From Adiantum capillus-veneris (taxonomy: Eukaryota; Streptophyta; Polypodiopsida; Polypodiales; Pteridaceae), in contig CM043944.1 of NCBI GenBank assembly GCA_014529385.2, positions 178,593,740 through 178,657,739 of the forward strand: DNA of 64,000 nucleotides. Reading direction: 5' to 3'. The notes beneath the pieces were generated by a model. The model was not told the DNA's origin. It saw only the letters and a program-made list of their open reading frames with translations, and searched no databases. Numbering within the stretch: the first letter of the stretch is position 1; each line of letters opens with the position of its first letter. A program made the position numbers and the translations under genes. Below are positions 56,012-64,000 of the stretch, one piece after another.

Positions 56012-58722
56012 TTATTTGTTTTTCATGTTTTGGCCCGCTTTAAGTCCTGCTTGGTAGGCTTGCAAGGTGGCATTGATAGGCTCAAAAATTTTATCAACCA
56101 GAATGGATCCTCCAGATTTCACGGTTGTTTCCTTGAATTCACTGCCAGTTTCTTTCGACTTGTCCTGGCCTAGAATTTTTTCTTTCTCTTCGTTTTCAAC
56201 CCGTTGTTTTTGTTTTCTCATCTCATATCTTTTGCTTTTGCTCCTTTTGATTCTTTGAGAAGAAACTTTCGTGTTCTCAGAATCATCAGAGGAATTGTGT
56301 TTCTTTTTCTTTGCCTAGGCTCTAGTGATTATCTTGATTGGAACAATTGGTTCGCTCTCCGATGAGCTACTAGGCATCACTTGGACTACGTTGACTACAG
56401 TTTTTCCCTTGTTCAAAGGATTCTTAGGAAAATCTTCCGAAAAGTGTCATCCCTTTTTGCAACATTGTATGCAATAGGCTTCAAGTGGTTTGAGGTTTTT
56501 ATGAGGCTCTAGACATTCATTCTTCCAATGGTCATCAGCACCACAGTTAGGACAGTTTCCTAATCTGGGCTTCATCATGGCTCTTCCCATGGGAGGTCTG
56601 ATACCTTGATTAGATACATAATAAATTGGTGCAAGCTCTGATGGAGCATAAGTCATGGTTTCCTCCATTGGTGGTGGTTGTGGACTATACCAATCTCACT
56701 CTACCATTACTGTAGATGGAGTAGGCTCCACATAGGTTGTAACAGGCACTAATGCTTGTTCATCTATGACTGTTTCTGAGTGCATGTACTTTACAGGCAC
56801 CGCATTATGTCCTAGATAAGGAGGTTGTTATCCCAACATAGGTTGAGGTCTCTCCATACCCATTGGTGGTCGTTAAACTTGAGACATATTAGGCTGGTAT
56901 TTGTACATGGGTTGTCCTTGTGGCCTCATGGGCACGTACAGAACATTCCCATCATACTCAGGTCTGAAGTAGCACTCGTGGGTCTCATGGTTGGTCCATT
57001 TACCCTCGATTGCACACCATTTTTGTGGCCTAATTGGTTGTCCTTGTGGGGATATCCCATGTCCTGGTCCTCTCATAGGTGCTTTTTGCATGTTGTTCAT
57101 CATGTCATTCATCCTTTTTAGCATATCTTCTATGGCTGAGAGTGGTGCCACAGCAGCCATTCCCACTTGTGATGGTTTTGTGGATGCAGTCTTCTCGCTT
57201 TGGTTGTCCTTAGGGACATCCTCTTCATGAAAGATCTCACAATTGTCTCCTAGGTCGATAGCATCAGACACACACGCCCCTAGGGTTGTATGCTTTTTAC
57301 TATAGAGTATAGCATAAAGTTCTTTGTTTAGCAGTCCCTCCAGAAACAATGAGACAAGTTGCTCTTCTGCAGGTATCTCCATCTCTGGGCATCTAGCAAT
57401 GTATTGTTTCATTCGAGTTGCACAATCCCTAATAGACTCACCATGTTTTTGTTTAAAGCTATAAATTTGAGCTACCGTATTATGTTTAATTTCCATTTTA
57501 GAACAAGCAACTATAAATCCTTGAGCTAACGTATTCAAATCCATGCTTGACCTTGGTGGAATGTTTTGGAACCATGTCAAAGATTTTCCTTCTAATGTCA
57601 TTCCAAACCCCTCGAATTGAGTATGGAAATTGAATATACGATCTGCTCTTAGCATTTGCTTGAAGCTTGCTAAGTGGTCATATGGATCCTCGGATCCACT
57701 GCATTTTCTGACCCATTTTTCAAAATCAGCTGGTCTGACACGTCTATTTGGTTCAACTCCCGGTCTTCTGGGAGTTGGTCATGTTCCGAGTCCTTCAAAC
57801 CAGTCTGTCGGAAATAGTGACTCATGTAGCCCTGGGCTGGCCTTAGTGTCACCCGTTTTTCTACGTGATGAGGTGGTTTCTGGTTTCTTCACATTACTCT
57901 CAGATGATCTCTCATGATGTTCGTCCCTTGGATTGGTTTTTGGTCCTTGACCCGATATCCAATCCCGTATGGAATATCCCTGGTATTTGGTTTGTTCTAC
58001 CTCCTCAGGAGTCATCATAATAAAGTTGTTGTTATAACAATCCCTAAACAAGTAAGCTGGTAGATCCGCAGATCCCTTATCTTTGATTTTGAAGATATAG
58101 ATGATCTTCATGGCCATTAATTGTCCTAGTCTAGCATGAGAAGTCCACCAAAGATCTTTTATGTTTCTATCTTCCCAACAATAGACTCCGATCCTAGGAT
58201 TATCCGTACTAAGCCATTTCAAAGGCTTCAAGTCTACTTGATCGTATCCCTCGAATTCCAAAGTTGGTGGTCCTTCTTTTGCTGACATATCTGGGATTAT
58301 AGTGCTTACTTCTTATCCCCATTTGTCTATCATATCAGGGTTTTTGACTTGTACATATTGAGTTCCGTTTTGATCCATGTATATTTTTTCTTGTTTGTTT
58401 GACCTAACCTCTTCTTCGAACTCAATACCATGATCATCAATGCGAATAGCATACTCTTGTTAGGATCCAAGTAGACCTGGGCTCCATGCCGATTAGTCTT
58501 GTAAAAAGAGAGGATATGCTTGCAGCGCATTGTCATTCCGGTTTTTGAGTCAGTCGAGTAAGAAGACATTTCGGATGTTGAATGTGAAAAAGTGTCCGAG
58601 ATTTCTTCAGGAATTGTGTGCAAGGAATTGCCTTGATTCACGCTTTCTTCAGTGAATACTCTACTGGTGTTTTCTCTGAATAGGCCTTGATTTCCTATTA
58701 CACGACCGGATCTAAGGTTCAT
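56012..58722 (-). pseudogene. Element G Gag
   Basis: Starts at ATG 58722 with MNLRSGRVIGNQGLF, a start typical of some plant Gypsy Gags. After a frame change near 58300 a single frame runs from about 58288 to 56012 through about six stops. Capsid: DPYDHLASFKQML, FEGFGMTLEGKSLTWFQNIP, IYSFKQKHGESIRDCATRMK, LVSLFLEGLLNKEL. Knuckle CPNCGADDHWKNEC and a second Cys cluster CIQCC near 56450-56565. Pro-rich linkers surround them. Most stops (TAG, TAA, TGA) lie one C-to-T step from Gln or Arg codons; one, in ITRA-stop-AKK, corresponds to Gln in element F. Confidence 0.75.
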
Positions 58723-60678
58723 ATAGACTTATGAAGCCCTCGTTTGAGTACTCACCTTAGATTGACTTGTCGTCAATTTCCACTTGATTCAATTGCAACT
58801 TTCTATCAAGTCACTGATTCCTCGTCTACAACCTAATTCTTGTACAAAATTTATCAAGTTAGCTATTTTTCTACAAGGACAGTAGAGCTCTTGAGAATTC
58901 TAGTGATTGGTCTCTGTATTTCACTTCAATTCGTGCTATGGAAGTCAAAATTTTGACTTTCAAATTCAGCTTAGCAAAATCAAAGGTTTAATCTGCAATC
59001 TGTAATTTGAGTGTATCTGTACTAATTTTGATCCGATTGAACCCAAAATTTTTCTATGGCCTTATATTATGCTGGTCTAACACTGTATAAGCCCAAAAGC
59101 CAAATTTGAAGTCTCTGGATAGTAGAAGTAAATAATTGCGATTATTTACTTTTGTCACTTTTTTGCACTTTTTGGATTGCTTTGGCAAGTATACAACTTG
59201 TTAAAGCCCTTGGGCAAGTTTGGACAAAATTTGATCAAGTTTACCCACTGTTCCATGTCCGTAGACTCTGATTTCAAGAATCTGGCTTAAGTCTCACTTT
59301 TGTGGTCCAAATTTCACCAAAATTGATTTGTGGGGTCCAATTGATATGCTTGACCTTGTGGTATACTCAAAATTGCAAAATCACCAAGTTTTGAAGCAAA
59401 TGTAAATAATCATGATTATTTAATCCTGACAATTTCTTGCAAATCTTTATCCCAACTTTGACACAGAGCTATTAAGCACCTTATGTTAAGGTCACTAGCC
59501 AACTTTCATCAAGTTTGGAAAATTCTTGGTCAAATGATCATCAATTATCTGTCCGTAGACTAATTTTGTAATTTTTGTCACAGTTTTCACTCCAGTGATC
59601 CAAATCTTACCAAATTTGGTTTGTGGGCTTATTACAACATGATAAAGCTAGTGGTATGCCAGCTTGGTCAAAAAAGTTCAAAAACAGGGCAGAAGTAAAT
59701 AATCGCAATTATTTACTTTTGACAAAATTTTGCAAGTTTTTCGTCAACTGAGCATATACACTTGTTTATCACATCAATATAAGCCTATGAATCAATTTTC
59801 AACAAGTTTGGATAAATTTTTCCTCAATTCACACTCAAGATTCAAAAAGTCAGTACAAAATTTAGTTTTCACCCAGTTTTTTGTCAGTTTAGTGATCCAA
59901 ATCTTTTGGGCCTTTACAAAAGTTGTTTGTACACATGCAATGAATCAATGATATGAGTCTTCGCTAATTTAGAGCAAAAAGTTAATAATCACGATTATTA
60001 ACTTGAGGCTTGAAATGAGCACTTTTTTGCAATTTTCTCAAAGACAGTCTTTTTATGATGTTTTGAAAGCCTATACATCAAGTCAAAACTTAATTTGGCC
60101 TAAAAAGTCAAGAAAAAGTAAATAATCTGAGTTTTGGTCAGCTTCTTGAAATTTTTACCTCGAAGTGTCCTTCAGCTTACCCACTAGTCCAGACAACTCT
60201 TAGGCTTACTCCCCAGTTGGATTGAGTGAATTCAAGTCTTTCCGTGCTATTTCTAGCCGTAGACCTGAAATTCTGCAACCTTACATAACAACTCACACTT
60301 GATTCTTTTAGAGAGAGCAATGCTATGAAATCCACCTCGGATCCTACATATCCTACTCCTAGTTTTTCATGCAATGGGGTTGGGAAAGTGTCCACAAGCA
60401 CTCGTTTTCTGGTGTTTTTTATGTTTTTCAGAGTCTTGATCTTAAGACTTGTTTCGTCTGCCAATCATTCTCCAAATCCTAATCTAAATCTACAATCCTA
60501 CAGTCCTAAAGGTACTCAGTAAGTACAATTACTTCCAAGCTACCTCTACACAGCAAAAGACGACAATCTTAAGCTATGCAATTTTTAAAAGAGAGTTTTG
60601 AACTCTAGGCAAACCTAGAGGAAGTTAAAGGACAATTACACAAGATGCTCGTGTTTTTCCTAGTTTAGGTGTCTTCGT
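58723..60678 (-). repeat. Element G leader with degenerate ~285-bp repeats and palindromes
   Basis: This 1.96-kb untranslated leader is made largely of diverged tandem units of 274-293 bases. Each unit carries an AT-rich palindrome with core TAAT(C/T)(G/A)(C/T)GATTA or similar, at 59128-59149, 59402-59423, 59695-59716 and 59981-60002; a half copy lies at 60118-60127. Other shared phrases are CAACAAGTTTGGA and AGTGATCCAAAT. No coding potential is evident. Confidence 0.7.
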
Positions 60679-60696
60679 TCCCCGGAAGCGGCGCCA
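60679..60696 (-). other. Primer-binding site of element G (GGCGCC type)
   Basis: The minus strand reads TGGCGCCGCTTCCGGGGA, close to the TGGCGCCGTTGCCGGGGA site common in plant Gypsy elements. It is two bases from the LTR edge at 60699 and fixes the element's orientation. Confidence 0.85.
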
Positions 60697-60698
60697 AA

Positions 60699-61499
60699 TG
60701 TGGGACGCATGTCTAACCTCACCATCCTATCTTATTGCGGTATTAGCAAGAACCACTATTAATTTGTCAAACCATGGGACGAAGCTGACTCGACTAGTGC
60801 ATAGAGGCTACAAGAGGTTGTCAATCCCTTGGAAAACAACTAACAACTCACATCTAACTCAAACTACCTTCAAGTGACTGAAATCACCCAAAGCCAATCG
60901 CTCATCGGCAAGCAAATCACATCCGTTACAACATCAAATGACATCCAAACGTAACAAAACTTCTAAGACAAGTTTATAAGACCTAAGCACACATGTCTAT
61001 GACCTCAAACCCCACTTTAGGTCAAGTTCCAAAATCGCGATTATTAATAGCAGTGGATTTTTGACTAGTCGTTTCGACCCAGAATGCATCTAAATGCTTA
61101 GCAATGATGCCCCAATACCCGGCCTATGCTTAGTTTGCGTTTTAAAAGTGTAAATTCCTAGTTATGATGAAATTAGGCCGCGGGTCGGCGATACCAAAAG
61201 CTACGAAATACTGTGAATGGCTTACGTCAATGCATAGAGCTCTTACCTGCAGTTACAATACAACAAACGAAATCGCAATGTGACAACCGGGGAGGGAGTA
61301 GGAAGCGCGAGAAGGAGAGAAGTGAGCGTCGTTAGCTCACGCTGTGCATTTCTTATCCAAAACTTATAAAAGAACTTACAGAAATTGGCTTTTATACCTT
61401 AGCCAAGGTTTTTGGGTGGTCAAAAGTAATAATTTGTAGTTCTACCAAAGTTGGAAATTGAAGGGCTGAAACAATCTGGAAGCTTGTAACCCCGGCTCA
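60699..61499 (-). mobile_element. 5' LTR of element G
   Basis: The inner edge TGTGGGACG at 60699 is set by the PBS. The outer edge ...CCCGGCTCA at 61499 is inferred from the CA end and a resemblance to the D LTR edge (CTTGTGAAAAGCCCCCATCA). CTTATAAAAG near 61365 could be the TATA region. A single AATCGCGATTATT motif at about 61034-61046 echoes the leader palindromes. No partner LTR is present in the window. Confidence 0.55.
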
Positions 61500-61852
61500 T
61501 TAATTACAAAGTTTACCAAGAAAATAGGAGTTACAATATTCCTGATTTATCAAAATAATAATTGTTTTTACAAGGAGAACTCCGAAAAATGGTGTCCGCA
61601 TTAGCTTGCTGCTAACAAACACCCTACCTACCTCCTCTTCCTCCTCTCGCTGCCCATGTGCTTCCTCCTCTTCCCTTGCTCCTCCTCCTCCAACATCCTC
61701 CCTCTCCTCCACCTTCTCTCTATCTACTCCTGAAGCCAATCTCCCTTCCTCCATCTACTCCTCCAACAACTGCCCTTCCTTCGTCCTCCTCTTTTCCCAC
61801 TCCCCTCTTCCTCTCTCTTTCACTATCACCATATAATCCCTATCCCTTCTTC

Positions 61853-61945
<93 letters not shown>

Positions 61946-62242
61946 CCCCCCTATGTCGTAGCCTCCTTTGTTGTAGCCTGCTTGCACCAGCCCCATCTCC
62001 ATGCCGAAGCCTGCGCAACAACCCCTACAGAGAAACTCACCTCAGAGAAACTCACCGCAGTGTATTGGCAGCATATCATAAACTGCACGCCAGTCCCTAC
62101 ATAGTAAAACTCATCCTGCTCGGATGCATTGATAGTGCAACATTCAGCCGTTTCAAAAATTGCTTCAACACACTAAAAAAAAGGGTGTGTTCTCCCCGTC
62201 GTGGTAAGGGTGTGTTCTCCCGTTTGCGATAAGAGGTCCACC
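61500..62242. repeat. (CT)n tract and flanks upstream of a LINE ORF1
   Basis: A pyrimidine-rich region holds a near-pure (CT)n at 61854-61943 (90 bases) ending in a C run. The Ser/Leu-rich and Arg/Glu-rich frames across it are artefacts of the repeat. The part after 61960 may be the 5' UTR of the LINE ORF1 starting at 62243. Confidence 0.6.
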
Positions 62243-63025
62243 ATGCCGATCTCATGCACCCGTAAGTCCTTTCTTGCAGCGGCAGCGGCACCAAACAAGG
62301 ATCTTTTTTCCCGCCAAGATCTAAGAATCACAAACCTTGAGGCACAAATTAAGTAGCTCATCAAAGAGAAAGCACAACTGAAGTAGCGTTTGTGGAAGCT
62401 TGAGGAAACAAAGGAAGTAGAGAGCCAAGCTCTACTTGTGAAAGCACATGAGGTCGAAAACGCTTTTGCCGAAACTATCAAATCAGCCCAGAAAAAAGTC
62501 CACAAAGCAACACGTAAAGAGATTGTCAACGAAGTTCAAGCAGCATTACAAGAAAATCGGCTACAAGAATCTGTTGGCCTCAAGGTTCGGATTGGAGGAC
62601 TTCCCTCACCATGGTGCACAGACGAAGACACTCTTGAAGATGCAATCATCAAGCTCAATGACATTCTCCAACCAGTAAATATCAAGCCAGAAACCATCTT
62701 GTGGATCAACGACACACATAGAAAGGTGCCACCCCAACATTGTATCCTTACTCTCAAGGACAAAGAAGAATGGTGGAAGCTACTATGCTAGTCTCATCTC
62801 CCAAAGGGAACAAAGTTATGGGTCACCGAAGAATTGACCCCGAGCCAACTCAAGACCAAAGCAAGTGAACTCAAGAAGATGCGTGAAGCTCGCAAACAAG
62901 GTAAATGGGCAGTCTATCGCAGTGGTAAAGCCGTCATCCAGGAGATCCAAACTTCCAAACCACCCCCGCCCTCCCTGAGCCTATTTAGGTTTCATCCTCC
63001 TTTTTCTTTTTCATTATCCTCTTGA
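62243..63025 (+). pseudogene. LINE ORF1-like protein, copy 1
   Basis: One frame runs from ATG 62243 (MPISCTRKSFLAAAAA) to TGA 63025, broken only by three TAG stops (two near 62354-62386, one at 62789). A coiled-coil-like Lys/Glu/Gln segment (EVESQALLVKAHEVENAFAE, KKVHKATRKEIVNEVQ) is followed by a compact domain. That domain begins GLKVRIGGLPSPW, then TLEDAIIKLNDIL and CILTLKDKEEWWKLL, an RRM-like fold typical of LINE ORF1. A C-terminal part follows (LWVTEELTPSQLKTKASELK, KWAVYRSGKAVI). ORF1 proteins bind LINE RNA. No ORF2 follows it. Confidence 0.65.
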
Positions 63026-63633
<608 letters not shown>

Positions 63634-64000
63634 ATGTCTTCCTTCAACACGCCGACCCCTAGCACACGCAAGAGTTTTCTTGTTGTGGCCGTTGCACCCA
63701 GGAAAGATACTGCCACTCCCCAAGATGCGAGGATCATAGCCCTCGAGGCTCAGATCCAAGCACTTGTTTTTTGGAGAATGATGCACTCAAAAAACGCTTG
63801 AACAAGCTTGAGGATGCGGCAAAGGACCCTGCAACTCTACTTGCCAAAAAACACAAAGTCGAAGCTTCTCAATGAGACTGTCAAGGTGGCTCAAAAAGAA
63901 GCAAATGCGGCAGTGCATAAGAAGATTCACAGTGAAATCCAATTGGCCTTACAAGAATGCCGGCTACAAGAGTCCCTTGCCCTCAAGATCAAAATTGGAG
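63634..64000 (+). pseudogene. LINE ORF1-like protein, copy 2 (runs off window)
   Basis: Starts at ATG 63634 (MSSFNTPTPSTRKSFLVV) and parallels copy 1: ARIIALEAQIQAL, then in other frames LKKRLNKLEDAAK, KEANAAVHKKIHSEIQLALQ and CRLQESLALKIKIG. Frameshifts occur near 63770 and 63865. Divergence from copy 1 is large, so this is a related element or an old duplicate rather than a recent copy. Confidence 0.6.

Noticed and set aside
55400-58288. U-to-C RNA editing as the explanation for in-frame stops
   Set aside because: Known editing of this type is organellar, and these are nuclear repeats that also contain frameshifts; methylcytosine deamination is sufficient.
61658-62104. 148-codon plus frame and 88-codon minus frame
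   Set aside because: Low-complexity translation of pyrimidine-rich DNA and (CT)n, no domain.

Overview
This window is nuclear DNA from a land plant and consists almost entirely of nested transposable elements. I see no intact host gene, rRNA or tRNA gene, or CRISPR array. The plant assignment rests on Copia and Ty3/Gypsy elements with plant-type primer-binding sites (initiator Met tRNA, or the GGCGCC type), Tat-like Gypsy pols with a second RNase H, an L1-type LINE, and fragments resembling a plant pentatricopeptide-repeat (PPR) gene. The PPR style, the Gypsy family of element A and the many long (CT)n tracts remind me of seedless vascular plants such as ferns, but that is a weak inference.

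Layout. (1) 1-1924: 5' end of a minus-strand Copia element (gag, PBS, LTR) next to older Copia debris. (2) 1925-5089: degraded minus-strand L1-type LINE. (3) 5090-24617: Gypsy element A (minus) with LTRs of about 2.1-2.2 kb that carry a PPR gene fragment. It is split by Gypsy element I (9281-18563, minus), whose 5' LTR holds a 159-bp satellite array and whose interior carries an antisense ORF of unknown origin. (4) 24618-27935: simple repeats, an unassigned stretch, and a truncated plus-strand Gypsy E (Gag with an Arg/Ser-rich tract, protease, start of RT). (5) 27936-34980: 3' half of Gypsy D (minus, dual RNase H); its probable 3' LTR contains a 1.34-kb element with CACTA-type ends. (6) 35242-45200: small non-autonomous element C (plus, identical 142-bp LTRs, perfect TSD), split by nearly complete Gypsy B (35748-43835, minus). 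(7) 45932-61499: two related minus-strand Gypsy copies fused head to tail, G (5' LTR, gag, pol) and F (gag, protease and an unusual repeat domain, no pol). (8) 61500-64000: two tandem LINE ORF1 pseudogenes alternating with long (CT)n tracts.

Insertion order can be read directly: A is older than I, C is older than B, and D's LTR is older than the CACTA-like element. Most coding regions carry in-frame stops that are one C-to-T change from CAG, CAA or CGA, as expected for methylated, silenced repeats. Element B is the least damaged. The coding content is retroelement machinery: Gag for particle assembly, protease for maturation, RT and RNase H for cDNA synthesis, integrase for insertion. The more novel material is the captured or non-canonical sequence inside these elements: the PPR fragment, the antisense ORF, the satellite, the palindrome-bearing leader, the doubled integrase zinc finger and the repeat domain in F.
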